From the IMG/VR virus record IMGVR_UViG_3300025118_000178, positions 1-21,730 of that record: a DNA stretch of 21,730 nt; one strand, 5' to 3'. A program made the position numbers and the translations under genes. Of this stretch, positions 1 through 6,698 are shown one piece after another. The DNA is from a virus. Below the pieces are notes generated by a model, which was given only the letters and a program-made list of their open reading frames with translations, ran no database searches and had not been told where the DNA came from. Within the stretch, counting starts at the first letter, position 1; every line of letters starts with the position of its first letter.

Positions 1-11
1 CATAATTTCAT
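1..11 (-). CDS. start of next gene, cut by window edge
   Basis: On the minus strand an ATG occupies positions 11-9, six bases after a GGAG ribosome-binding site (21-18) that lies in the end of the 115-residue gene. The frame is open to the edge, but only three codons are visible, so nothing can be said about the product. A second ATG at 3-1 is an alternative start. Confidence 0.35.
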
Positions 12-359
12 TTAATTCTCCAGTAAATTTAAATTTCCCATTTGAGTATTAACTGCGGCATAAAGGCCTTTAGCGAGCTTCGCTATCATTGTTACTTCTT
101 CAGGGTATAAGTGAAGATAAGATACTTCCGCCTCTTCAGCTTGGAAGCACAATTCACTGAGATAGGAAACTAAAACCTGAGATGAAATCCTAAGCTCCAT
201 GAGAGTTACAAGGTCTTCAGCGCACAAAAGATTGTTGGTGTTATAATGATCTCTTAATAGTGCGTCGATTTTATATATGTAAGATTCTGCGGGTTTTCTA
301 ATTAATCCTATACCTTTTACACTTAGTTTTACTGTCTTATCATCTTCTGGGTTTTCCAC
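12..359 (-). CDS. hypothetical protein, 115 aa
   Basis: I do not recognise this protein. It reads as mostly helical, with no signal peptide, no membrane segment and no metal-binding cysteine pattern (isolated Cys near residues 46 and 71). The start is a GTG at 359-357, placed one base after the TAA of the glutaredoxin gene. A purine-rich GGAAG in the end of that gene serves as ribosome-binding site, so the two are translationally linked. It is the last complete member of the groEL-led gene cluster. The short distance to the next start (position 11) suggests the operon continues beyond the window. Length, phase and spacing make it a real gene; function unknown. Confidence 0.75.
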   Translation of the reverse strand: MENPEDDKTVKLSVKGIGLIRKPAESYIYKIDALLRDHYNTNNLLCAEDLVTLMELRISSQVLVSYLSELCFQAEEAEVSYLHLYPEEVTMIAKLAKGLYAAVNTQMGNLNLLEN

Positions 360-360
360 T

Positions 361-624
361 TTACTTCCTAAACTTTTCTGTCACGAGATCTACAAATTCT
401 CTGTAGCCGCCTATCTTCTTAGTATACCCTGTTTCTATGTTATTTGCAAGAATAATCGGTACCGTTTCTTGGGCATGGAATTCTTTATAATCTTCTAAAG
501 ATTCTCTGTCTTCTTCATAGTCCAGAAAAATGTATTGGAATAGGCGCGCGCGGCAATAATCTATAGCATGAGTGCAGAAGGGGCAGGAGGAGCGGCCGAT
601 GATGATATAACGATCTTCAATCAT
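361..624 (-). CDS. glutaredoxin
   Basis: A small thiol-disulfide oxidoreductase of the glutaredoxin family, 87 residues, the usual single-domain length. It has the redox motif CPFC (Cys14, Cys17) after the first strand, the cis-proline motif TVP (residues 54-56), and a glycine pair (IGGYREF, residues 71-77), the three hallmarks of the glutathione-binding fold. Phage glutaredoxins usually supply electrons to ribonucleotide reductase. A reductase is encoded at the other end of this window, but it is a class II enzyme, a type more often linked to thioredoxin, so that pairing is inference. The ATG overlaps the end of the preceding 94-residue gene by 8 bases. It lies in the groEL transcription unit, where it could also serve thiol chemistry during folding. 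Confidence 0.9.
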   Translation of the reverse strand: MIEDRYIIIGRSSCPFCTHAIDYCRARLFQYIFLDYEEDRESLEDYKEFHAQETVPIILANNIETGYTKKIGGYREFVDLVTEKFRK

Positions 625-901
625 TTAGTAGTTTGGAACCAACGGGCTTATTTAACTCAGAATAAATTGAGTCAGCCGTTCCAAACGCTATAATGTCTTC
701 TGCTCGATTTCCTTGACTTACTTTAATCAAGGAGTATGCGGTATGTCCAAGACGAGGGTCCTCTTGCAACAAAAATTCTCTGACACCGTCGTAGTCAGCA
801 ATGGAAATGATACTAGTACTGTTTATATAAATGTTCTTAAATGTTATATCTCTCTTATAACCATTATTTTCTACAATGAGTTGTTTTACTTTTATTAACA
901 T
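617..901 (-). CDS. hypothetical protein, 94 aa
   Basis: Not firmly recognised. The pattern is mostly beta: an N-terminal strand (LIKVKQL), a middle strand (STSIISI) and a C-terminal strand-helix (IIAFGTADSIYSELN). The layout faintly recalls small FlbD-like barrels found in phages (strand, 'Ixxi', strand, helix), but no diagnostic residue supports a firm call. The ATG at 901-899 is preceded by AGGAG about 7 bases upstream. The 3' end overlaps the glutaredoxin start by 8 bases, so it belongs to the groEL-grx unit. No signal peptide or membrane segment is seen. Confidence 0.75.
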   Translation of the reverse strand: MLIKVKQLIVENNGYKRDITFKNIYINSTSIISIADYDGVREFLLQEDPRLGHTAYSLIKVSQGNRAEDIIAFGTADSIYSELNKPVGSKLLND

Positions 902-917
902 TTCCTACTCCTGACTT

Positions 918-1190
918 TTAACTTCCGATACTCTTAACTACAAACGCTCCGATAAGGCCGATGACGGTTGTAAAAAGGGTCCAAATCATTCGAGAAGAAG
1001 TGTGTTTCCAAGACTCCAGTTCCCTCAACCTTGCATACAAACCCTGGTCCGGATCGTATACTGCATCTTTAATTTTGGAGATGTCTTCTGACATTTCGTC
1101 CTGCTTGTTCTGGACCATATCTATACCTGAGCAAACCTTATCTAACTTACTTTGAAACTCCATAAGATGTTCGCTGCCTTCTATCATCAC
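918..1190 (-). CDS. coiled-coil protein with C-terminal membrane anchor
   Basis: A 90-residue protein in two parts. Residues about 8-65 are charged and heptad-like (a predicted coiled coil, with several Lys/Glu/Asp and a conserved-looking DPDQGLYARL segment). Residues about 68-86 are a hydrophobic helix (MIWTLFTTVIGLIGAFVV) followed by KSIGS. This is the build of XhlA-type phage lysis-accessory proteins and of small tail-anchored phage proteins, so a role at the inner membrane (holin/lysis accessory or superinfection exclusion) is possible. It is inferred from topology only. The first codon is GTG at 1190, directly followed by ATG at 1187. A strong GAGGAGG sits 7 bases before the GTG and 10 before the ATG, so either start is possible. 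It lies 29 bases after groEL. Confidence 0.75.
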   Translation of the reverse strand: MMIEGSEHLMEFQSKLDKVCSGIDMVQNKQDEMSEDISKIKDAVYDPDQGLYARLRELESWKHTSSRMIWTLFTTVIGLIGAFVVKSIGS

Positions 1191-1219
1191 AAAGGGTCCT
1201 CCTCATAATATATAGTGTT

Positions 1220-2788
1220 CTAAACATAAACAACACCATGATTTGTCAGCAAAAGAGTGCCAGCCACAGAGACAGCATTCTTAAGTGCGCAGCGCGTGAC
1301 CTTCGCTGGGTCGATGATGCCAGATACAAAAAGATTTTCTTTTTTTGAGGTCAAAAAGTTGTATCCTTCCATTTCGCCACACTCTCCGAGTGTGAGTCGA
1401 AGCACTTCTGGATTGTGCCCCGCATTGGCAGCCATAATATCGAAAGGTGCTTGTAAGGATTTCTTTATAATTGATAAAGCAACAGATTGTTCGTCATTCT
1501 CAAATTGGATGTCTAAGGCGTCTGAAATCTTGGCGAGGGTCATTCCACCTCCCAATACGATTCCTTCCTCCTGAGCAGAGTTTACAGCCTCTAGGGCGTC
1601 TTCTATGCGGTGCTTCTTCTCTATTAACTCGACTTCTGAACTTGCTCCGACCCTAATGATGGCTACTCCAGACGAAAGTCTAGTTATCCTATCTTGCAAA
1701 CGTTGGGCGGCATGTAGGTCATCAGTGTCATTAATCTCATTCTTGATCTCGTCAATTCGTGTCTCCACGAGGTCGCATGCTCCTTCGCCGTCGACGATTG
1801 TCGTGGTGGCCTTGCTGATTTCAACTGCTTTTGCTTGGCCAAAATCTAATAAAGATACTTCTGTCACCTTATGGCCGAGGGATTGCTGGAAGAATTTTGC
1901 TCCTGTAGCAGTTGCCAAGTCGCTCATGATTCCGCGGCGGTCTTCCCCATAGGATGGGCCCTTGATTGCTACAACCTTCATAGAGCCGCGGATTGTATTC
2001 ATGATGAGGGCGGCCAAGGCTTGCCCCTCAATTTCATCTGCAATGATTACAAATGGTCGACCTTCTCGTGCGGCAATCTCTAGAGAAGGAAGAATATCGC
2101 CAACTTGCTCAATCTTACTATCAGTAATCAAAAACATTGGATCATCATACTTGCACAGGCCGCGGCGTTCATCAGTGATAAATGCTCTGGCAGCATAACC
2201 TGAACGGAATTTGAAACCCTCCACAAGTTCTAGTGTCGTCTCATGCGATTTTGCATCTTCCACAGAGATTGAACCGTTCTTTCCTATCTTGTCGACTGCA
2301 TTTGCGATTAAGTCACCAATAATTGGATCGTTATTTGCAGAAATGGTTGCAATATGCCGGATGTCTTCGACGGATGATATTGGTTTTGCTAAATCAGCTA
2401 TGCCCTCGCATATGGCAGTAGAACACCTCTCTAAGCCCCTTTTAATCTCAATCGGGCTTACACCCGACTCAATGTGTTTGTGGGCTTGACGCAGGATTTC
2501 TCGCGCCAGAATGGTGCTTGTAGTTGTACCATCGCCAGCTTCGGCGTTGGTCATAGCAGAAACCTGTTTTACAACTTCTGCTCCAGCATTGACAAACGGG
2601 TCTTCAAAAGACATACTTTGTGCAACGGTCACACCGTCTTTTGTAATAAAAGGTCTTTTGCCTTTCTGTTGGATTAGAACGTTTTGGCCTTTTGGGCCTA
2701 GGGTTGTGGCAACGTAGTCAGCTAGGGCATTAACGCCTTCAAGGATCTTGTTGCGTAAGACCGAGCCGTTCTCTAATTTGGTAGTCAT
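1220..2788 (-). CDS. groEL: GroEL-type chaperonin (Hsp60)
   Basis: A full-length group I chaperonin of 522 residues (E. coli 548). The ATPase residues are present: TLGPKGQNV (29-37), TKDGVTVA with the Asp equivalent to Asp52, DGTTT (86-90, Asp87 equivalent), and EDALEAV with the Asp398 equivalent before EEGIVLGGG. The apical domain keeps the GYxxxxF helix region and LPSLEIA, so substrate/GroES binding should be retained, although the residue at the Tyr203 position is Ala. The protein stops at TNHGVVYV and lacks the C-terminal Gly-Gly-Met tail that fills the cavity floor in bacterial GroEL. A GroES-like partner is encoded about 14 kb away at 17194-17517. The gene has its own consensus promoter. 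Phage chaperonins are known from some jumbo phages and fold virion or replication proteins; the substrate here is unknown. Confidence 0.97.
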   Translation of the reverse strand: MTTKLENGSVLRNKILEGVNALADYVATTLGPKGQNVLIQQKGKRPFITKDGVTVAQSMSFEDPFVNAGAEVVKQVSAMTNAEAGDGTTTSTILAREILRQAHKHIESGVSPIEIKRGLERCSTAICEGIADLAKPISSVEDIRHIATISANNDPIIGDLIANAVDKIGKNGSISVEDAKSHETTLELVEGFKFRSGYAARAFITDERRGLCKYDDPMFLITDSKIEQVGDILPSLEIAAREGRPFVIIADEIEGQALAALIMNTIRGSMKVVAIKGPSYGEDRRGIMSDLATATGAKFFQQSLGHKVTEVSLLDFGQAKAVEISKATTTIVDGEGACDLVETRIDEIKNEINDTDDLHAAQRLQDRITRLSSGVAIIRVGASSEVELIEKKHRIEDALEAVNSAQEEGIVLGGGMTLAKISDALDIQFENDEQSVALSIIKKSLQAPFDIMAANAGHNPEVLRLTLGECGEMEGYNFLTSKKENLFVSGIIDPAKVTRCALKNAVSVAGTLLLTNHGVVYV

Positions 2789-2815
2789 GGAACCTCACTT
2801 TATTGTTATGCTACT

Positions 2816-2844
2816 ATTATAGTGTATTTTGAGGGAAATGTCAA
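2816..2844 (-). promoter_or_regulatory. consensus sigma-70 promoter of groEL
   Basis: Read on the minus strand, TTGACA (2844-2839), a 17-base spacer and TATAAT (2821-2816) match the bacterial housekeeping consensus at all 12 positions with ideal spacing. Transcription should start near 2809, about 20 bases before the groEL ATG at 2788. It lies in the 72-base gap between the 639-aa gene and groEL. A host-type promoter this strong suggests groEL is read by unmodified host RNA polymerase, probably early. Confidence 0.85.
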
Positions 2845-2860
2845 GGGGTTTATTTGGTTT

Positions 2861-4780
2861 TTATTCAGTTCCGGACTGCTTAAGGTCTTTCGTTCTCTGA
2901 ATGATATCGTTAGAAGCGTCGATTGCTGCATCAGCCTTCTCTTCTTCTTGCATGCCTCCCGCCATATAAGCGTAGGTATTATCCTGAACATTCTTTACGC
3001 TCAAGAAGATACCAAAGATAGCATCGTTAATGAGGCTGGTCATCTTGTTCAGCATGTTTTGTGTGTTTTGCATTCCGACTGAAAGCTCTGCAAATTTAGG
3101 CTCCGACTGTCCCTCTGGAAGAGTTCTTTTGTCAGTCAAAGTGTGTACCTTTGCGACTATTGATTGATTTAGATTGAACTGCTCCGTTGTTAGGTATCCG
3201 TAACACTGAGTAAGCGCCGCTTTCTTTTCGTCGTCAGTTCGAGCTTCGTCGTTGTACCATTTTAGAGATTCTTCGATAGAGGCGAACTCATCTGATGGCC
3301 CGTTAGCTTTTCGCAGGATGCCGAGGCGCCTGTCTTTTAGCTTTGATTTAGAATAAACTGAGAGGACGCTATCTTCTGCAGAGGCTGTGCCCTTTCCGCC
3401 GTTATTGGCTAACTTAGCTCGGGTTGCTATGTTCTTAGCCATAACCTTGAAGCCTCGGTCGTCAAGGCCTTCAACAGCAGGGTGGCCAGCGTTCTGAGCC
3501 TGACCTAAAGCTCCCTTGATAACATCCTGTAAAGCTTGCCATTTTGGTCCTTTACCTGCCATCGGTGAGTCACCTCTCGAAACAAAGGCAGGGCGGACTT
3601 CGAAGTCTTCTGGTGGTTCAAGGCCCTTCTTTTCAAGCTTGGCCAGATATTCTTTATCTGGGCTATAAAGAGTAAAGTAAGTATCTTCCGTGGACCAATT
3701 GATTGCTGCCGTAATCATACTGAACAAATCTTCATCTACCTGGCGTTGTTCGTCACCATTGGAGACTGAAAGATCGTTGTGGGCTGCCATCTCTTTTCTG
3801 AATGCATTTAAAAATACATTCTCAAGTTGCTCTGGTGATGGAATAGCCGAGCCTGGTAGTGTTGAAGCATAGTCCTGAGTTTCACCCGAGATGAAAACTC
3901 TTGGTAACTGAATACACTTCTGAGATTTTGTTGAGGAGCGCGCTAGAAGGTCGAAAACATTTTCAAGTGTGAAGTCGAATTGGTACCAACGCAAGATTCC
4001 ATTGATGTCTAGTCCTTCTTTTTGTCCGCCTTCGAACTCTTTTGTGACAGCAAGATAACGCATAAACGGATAATCAAAGGCGTCTTTCTGCTCTCTAAGG
4101 TCGTTCGCCAAATCAGTAAAGGAGCCGCCGACGTGAAGCTTACCTTCTTGATAAAGCTTTAGAGAGATGGGAGTGTTCGTCCCATCTGCTCGTGAAACAA
4201 AGTCAGCGATAGTGCCCGTATTTGCTTTTACTTGATAACCAGATACAAGAACCGCCAGGAAAGCCTCGAAGTTAAACCCAGCCGATGCTGCATTGAAATT
4301 GGAGATGACCTTTGTAAGTGTTTTGAAGAAGGTTAGGTACCCAAGTGCCGCGGCAATTTGTTTTGGCATTGAATTATTACCCTCTGGAAACATCTCTTGG
4401 AGTGCTGCGTCCGGGTTGTCATAAAAATTCGCAAGAGACGCAACTTTTGTCTGAAAACTGTCACCTTGAATCTTAGAAAGGAATTGTTCGAGCTTTGCCC
4501 TCTCTGGGCCTGAGACTGCAGTATCTCCTTCGCCTGTCAGGTTTGTCCAGCCAAGCTCTGAAACTGCAATTTCGGGGATTGCTTGCAGAGTCATGGAGAC
4601 TTCTTTTCTCTCATTAACAAACTGCTCTCTTAGTAATTCGTTCTCCGATTTTTTAAGTGAAAAAAGTTTGCCCTTCTCTACTTCATAGACCTCTTCAATA
4701 AGGCTAAAAAGGCCCCCAAGTGTTGATAACGTTTGGGTTTTGTTTTGATTCTCTGATAGAAATTCTTTGTGCCAAGTCAT
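2861..4780 (-). CDS. probable virion protein with PD-(D/E)XK-like core
   Basis: A 639-residue protein that I place with large structural proteins of marine-type myoviruses by general resemblance, not by a firm match. It opens with a helical segment (residues 1-70). The middle (about 165-230) contains an ordered series, NFEAFLA (Glu172), TIADF (Asp193), PISLKLY (Ser206-Leu207-Lys208), then GGSFTDL. That order and spacing resemble the core of PD-(D/E)XK nuclease folds, where SLK replaces the usual acid-x-Lys. Later parts are mixed, with a Gly-rich basic stretch near 450-490 and helical C-terminus. No signal peptide or membrane segment. ATG at 4780 with GAGG 9 bases upstream; it follows the ClpP-class gene by 20 bases, so co-expression is likely. 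A nuclease activity is only a hypothesis; a structural role is the simpler reading. Confidence 0.75.
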   Translation of the reverse strand: MTWHKEFLSENQNKTQTLSTLGGLFSLIEEVYEVEKGKLFSLKKSENELLREQFVNERKEVSMTLQAIPEIAVSELGWTNLTGEGDTAVSGPERAKLEQFLSKIQGDSFQTKVASLANFYDNPDAALQEMFPEGNNSMPKQIAAALGYLTFFKTLTKVISNFNAASAGFNFEAFLAVLVSGYQVKANTGTIADFVSRADGTNTPISLKLYQEGKLHVGGSFTDLANDLREQKDAFDYPFMRYLAVTKEFEGGQKEGLDINGILRWYQFDFTLENVFDLLARSSTKSQKCIQLPRVFISGETQDYASTLPGSAIPSPEQLENVFLNAFRKEMAAHNDLSVSNGDEQRQVDEDLFSMITAAINWSTEDTYFTLYSPDKEYLAKLEKKGLEPPEDFEVRPAFVSRGDSPMAGKGPKWQALQDVIKGALGQAQNAGHPAVEGLDDRGFKVMAKNIATRAKLANNGGKGTASAEDSVLSVYSKSKLKDRRLGILRKANGPSDEFASIEESLKWYNDEARTDDEKKAALTQCYGYLTTEQFNLNQSIVAKVHTLTDKRTLPEGQSEPKFAELSVGMQNTQNMLNKMTSLINDAIFGIFLSVKNVQDNTYAYMAGGMQEEEKADAAIDASNDIIQRTKDLKQSGTE

Positions 4781-4800
4781 AATATAATACCTCTATATAA

Positions 4801-5526
4801 TTAGATTATTTCGTCTGCAATTCCCAATTTTATTGCCTCTTCGGCTGAGATATAAACATCTCTTTGAGTTTTGAGCATCTTTTTAATTTTGGCCTTAGTC
4901 ATTTTTGTATAGCCAGCAAGGGTTTCTATGTAGCTATCTTGGACCCACTTGATCTCTTCTAGTTCGTTTTCCATAGAAGAGATCGTGCCGCCGGCACCAG
5001 CAAGGACGCTGTGGAGCATGATTCGGCAGTTACGACCTACCTTTCGCTTGCCTGGAGTTCCTGCGGCAAGAATGGGGACGCCCGCTGACATCACTTTTCC
5101 AACACCATAGGTATAAATATCACAAGTCTTTTTCTTAACCATATCCATTACATCCAGAATTGAAAACATATCGCTTGCAATTCCTCCATGAGTCGAGACA
5201 TACATATTTATTGATTTGGCGACGGTGACGATCTTTGACATGGGGTCAGAAGGGTCTTTAAGCATCTGAGTCAGGGCTGAATTTTCAAGATACAAAAGCG
5301 CTGCGACAACTTCTGAGCCTCTCTGCTCTGTAATGTCACCATATAGGTTTATTGTCCTTAGTTCAGGGACAGGGTCGACTGGTGGCTGCAGGTTGTTAAC
5401 TATAACAATCTGCTTTCCATCTGGAGTTTCCATCATCTGCATTGGAGGGCTTACAGCTGTGACGTCCTTCTTTTTATTCTTCTTGGTTTTCTTGGTTTTC
5501 TTATTCTTTTTTGTTTCAGTAGTCAT
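4801..5526 (-). CDS. clpP: ClpP-class serine protease
   Basis: A member of the ClpP/crotonase-fold serine peptidases (family S14), 241 residues. The full catalytic triad is visible: Ser147 in GKVMSAGVPILAAG, His172 in IMLHSVLAG, and Asp223 in QRDVYISAEEAIKLGIAD. The oxyanion-side motif STHGGIASDMFSI (111-123) matches the SPGG motif of ClpP, with Thr-His in place of Ser-Pro. Residues 1-20 are almost all Lys/Thr/Asn, and the core begins only near residue 57. This extension of roughly 50 residues is longer than the ClpP propeptide. Phage ClpP-like enzymes act either as prohead maturation proteases or with Clp-type ATPases. The adjacent probable structural gene favours the prohead role. No portal or major capsid gene is in the window to settle it. 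The ATG overlaps the previous stop (ATGA). Confidence 0.92.
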   Translation of the reverse strand: MTTETKKNKKTKKTKKNKKKDVTAVSPPMQMMETPDGKQIVIVNNLQPPVDPVPELRTINLYGDITEQRGSEVVAALLYLENSALTQMLKDPSDPMSKIVTVAKSINMYVSTHGGIASDMFSILDVMDMVKKKTCDIYTYGVGKVMSAGVPILAAGTPGKRKVGRNCRIMLHSVLAGAGGTISSMENELEEIKWVQDSYIETLAGYTKMTKAKIKKMLKTQRDVYISAEEAIKLGIADEII

Positions 5527-5780
5527 TTAATCTCTTTCAAGGTAATGTTATTTTTATATTTTATATCTCGCACTGCTATTTTAAGTTCCATGCGATGGGT
5601 GAACTTTTTTCTAAAAATTGAAATCTTTTGGTCTTCTTTTGTGTAAGCCCCTGTTGCAGTGAGTTCCCAATCATGAAAAATTCTGCTGATGGTGGCCGTC
5701 TCATCATACTTGTGATGTATCTGAACGTTGTATTCGTTTTGATCCGTTTCCCAATAAACTCCTTCTACGTTTTTGGCCAT
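5523..5780 (-). CDS. hypothetical protein, 85 aa
   Basis: A small protein of unknown function, rich in alternating polar/hydrophobic residues that suggest beta structure. I recognise no family. Two starts are possible: a GTG at 5789 and an ATG at 5780. The GAGGAG ribosome-binding site lies only about one base before the GTG but about 10 before the ATG, so I chose the ATG. The stop overlaps the ClpP-class ATG by 4 bases. It is the first gene after the 5851-5823 promoter and so leads the unit with the protease and the 639-residue protein. Confidence 0.7.
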   Translation of the reverse strand: MAKNVEGVYWETDQNEYNVQIHHKYDETATISRIFHDWELTATGAYTKEDQKISIFRKKFTHRMELKIAVRDIKYKNNITLKEIK

Positions 5781-5822
5781 AACAAGCACTCTCCTCTTTT
5801 GTGGCTCGTGTATGTTATAACT

Positions 5823-5851
5823 ATTATATCAGAAAAGTTTTGGTATGTATA
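5823..5851 (-). promoter_or_regulatory. promoter for the 85-aa/clpP/639-aa unit
   Basis: On the minus strand a perfect TATAAT (5828-5823) stands 17 bases from TATACA (5851-5846), which matches the -35 consensus at four of six positions. The predicted start is near 5816, about 35 bases before the chosen ATG. The weak -35 overlaps the T-tract of the terminator just upstream. Confidence 0.6.
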
Positions 5852-5888
5852 TAAAAATCCCCCAAAGATTTTAAAAAATTTGAGGGAT
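5851..5888 (-). terminator. rho-independent terminator
   Basis: Read on the minus strand, ATCCCTCAAA (5888-5879) pairs over 10 bases with TTTGGGGGAT (5866-5857), with a single T·G wobble and a 12-base loop. It is followed at once by TTTTTAT. The opposite strand lacks a T-tract after the hairpin, so it acts in one direction only. It lies 37 bases past the stop of the acidic repeat gene and closes the long replication operon. Confidence 0.8.
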
Positions 5889-5925
5889 ATTTGGAAACCT
5901 AAATGAGTGTAAAGGTTTTGTATTA

Positions 5926-6414
5926 TTAGCGGCGTGTTCTTTCGCGGATCAAACGTTTGGTCACTCTACGAAGAACTTCCTGTATGAGGTCGTCCTCAGG
6001 AGCTTCTGGCTCTGGCTCTTCCGCTCCTATTGGCTCTTCCGTCTCTGGCTCTTCCGTCTCTGGCTCTTCCATCTCAGGCTCTTCTGGGCCCATGGCATCG
6101 CGAAGGCGATCGCCTAGATCGATAAGGAGTTGGGCCTCTTCTTCTGTAAGGCTGATATCGGCTTCGCCCATGACCTCCCCATCTTCATCTCCAAGCTCCA
6201 TCTCAAGCTCTTCGTCCTCAGGTATCTCTTCGTCCTCAGGTATCTCTTCGTCCTCAGGCATCTCTTCGTCCTCAGGCATTTCTTCCTCAGCTGCCTCTTC
6301 GACAACCTCTTCCTCATAATTCTCAGCAATGAAATTGTTGGTCAATGGACCCACATTTGCTAGCTTCATAAAACGACGAATGGTGTTTTCGTTAAGTAGT
6401 TTCTTCTCACTCAT
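5926..6414 (-). CDS. very acidic repeat protein, prohead-core-like
   Basis: A 162-residue, extremely acidic protein. Residues 1-30 carry a compact segment, KKLLNENTIRRFMKLAN then GPLTNNFIAE, of a type seen at the start of small structural or scaffold-like proteins in marine myoviruses (recalled resemblance, not searched). Residues about 45-70 are four 6-residue repeats of the form (M/I)PEDEE. Residues about 112-140 are a second Glu/Pro-rich block with EEPET repeats. A short helix (LTEEEAQLLIDLGDRLRDA) lies between, and the C-terminus is strongly basic (VTKRLIRERTRR). Acidic middle plus basic tail fits a prohead core or scaffold protein, or a DNA-mimic; neither is proven. ATG at 6414 with GGAG 9 bases upstream. 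A 14-bp palindrome sits just before that site. Confidence 0.8.
   Translation of the reverse strand: MSEKKLLNENTIRRFMKLANVGPLTNNFIAENYEEEVVEEAAEEEMPEDEEMPEDEEIPEDEEIPEDEELEMELGDEDGEVMGEADISLTEEEAQLLIDLGDRLRDAMGPEEPEMEEPETEEPETEEPIGAEEPEPEAPEDDLIQEVLRRVTKRLIRERTRR
6031..6075 (-). repeat. 15-bp coding tandem repeat (EEPET)
   Basis: Three head-to-tail 15-bp units, the first two identical and the third differing at one base, encode Glu-Pro-Glu-(Thr/Met)-Glu blocks of the acidic protein. A diverged fourth unit lies at 6013-6027. Confidence 0.85.
6208..6279 (-). repeat. 18-bp coding tandem repeat (PEDEE), four copies
   Basis: Four head-to-tail 18-bp units (6208-6225, 6226-6243, 6244-6261, 6262-6279) differ only by a T/C change at one position, which turns Ile into Met in the encoded repeat. 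Near-identity at the DNA level indicates recent expansion by slippage or recombination, so copy number is likely to vary among relatives. Confidence 0.9.
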
Positions 6415-6427
6415 TTAAAAAATCTCC

Positions 6428-6441
6428 TTTTGTATACAAAA
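6428..6441. promoter_or_regulatory. 14-bp perfect palindrome, possible operator
   Basis: TTTTGTATACAAAA is a perfect 14-bp inverted repeat in the 71-base gap before the acidic protein gene, immediately upstream of its GGAG ribosome-binding site. Its position would let a dimeric repressor, for instance the ribbon-helix-helix-like protein encoded just upstream, or an mRNA-binding factor control the acidic gene. I see no good -35/-10 pair in this gap. Regulatory use is inferred. Confidence 0.35.
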
Positions 6442-6485
6442 ATGGTGTAAAATACATAAATAAATAGTCTCCATACGCAACAAAC

Positions 6486-6698
6486 TCATTTTTTTATTCT
6501 CTTCGAAAGCTTCTTCAGAGCTTGCTTCTCAATCTGAGATACCCTCACCAAAGATATACCTAACCTCTTAGACGTTTCATCCAAAGTCATATTTCCGTGT
6601 TTTCGTATTGCCTCGTATATGCAATTATCGTCTTCTGGGTAGTCAATCCAGCATCTGCAATTTTCTTCTGAGCACTCTTTGTTTTCTTTATTCTTCAA
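6486..6698 (-). CDS. sigma region 4-like small regulator with Cys cluster
   Basis: A 70-residue protein. Its C-terminal half (residues 37-67, MTLDETSKRLGIS then VRVSQIEKQALKKL) closely follows the helix-turn-helix of sigma-70 region 4, the part that binds the -35 element and the RNA polymerase beta flap. The N-terminal part holds four cysteines (Cys9, Cys14, Cys16, Cys26) that could bind a metal. No region 2 is present, so alone it cannot act as a complete sigma factor; it may redirect or inhibit host polymerase, or pair with another subunit. The start is TTG at 6698 with GAGGA five bases upstream, inside the end of the preceding gene (11-base overlap). Family placement is good; the role is inferred. 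Confidence 0.8.
   Translation of the reverse strand: MKNKENKECSEENCRCWIDYPEDDNCIYEAIRKHGNMTLDETSKRLGISLVRVSQIEKQALKKLSKRIKK

Noticed and set aside
1257-2717. Several plus-strand open frames opposite groEL
   Set aside because: They are shadows of a strongly conserved gene on the other strand, with no domains or start signals.
2806-2991. Small minus-strand frame between groEL and the 639-aa gene
   Set aside because: It overlaps the 3' end of the 639-aa gene in another frame and covers the groEL promoter.
6031-6279. Tandem repeats considered as a CRISPR array or iteron origin
   Set aside because: The units are contiguous with no spacers, are multiples of three, and encode in-frame protein repeats.
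5957-6319. Long plus-strand open frame with Ser/Gly-rich repeats
   Set aside because: It is the mirror of the acidic repeat gene: Glu/Asp/Pro codons read backwards give Ser-rich sequence. No ribosome-binding site or promoter supports it.
6114-6329. Second minus-strand frame with Leu-Arg-Thr-Lys repeats inside the acidic gene
   Set aside because: Its repeats are a frame-shifted reading of the 18-bp units, and no start signal supports it.
6415-6485. Promoter search in the gap before the acidic gene
   Set aside because: No -35/-10 pair with acceptable spacing was found; only the palindrome is notable.
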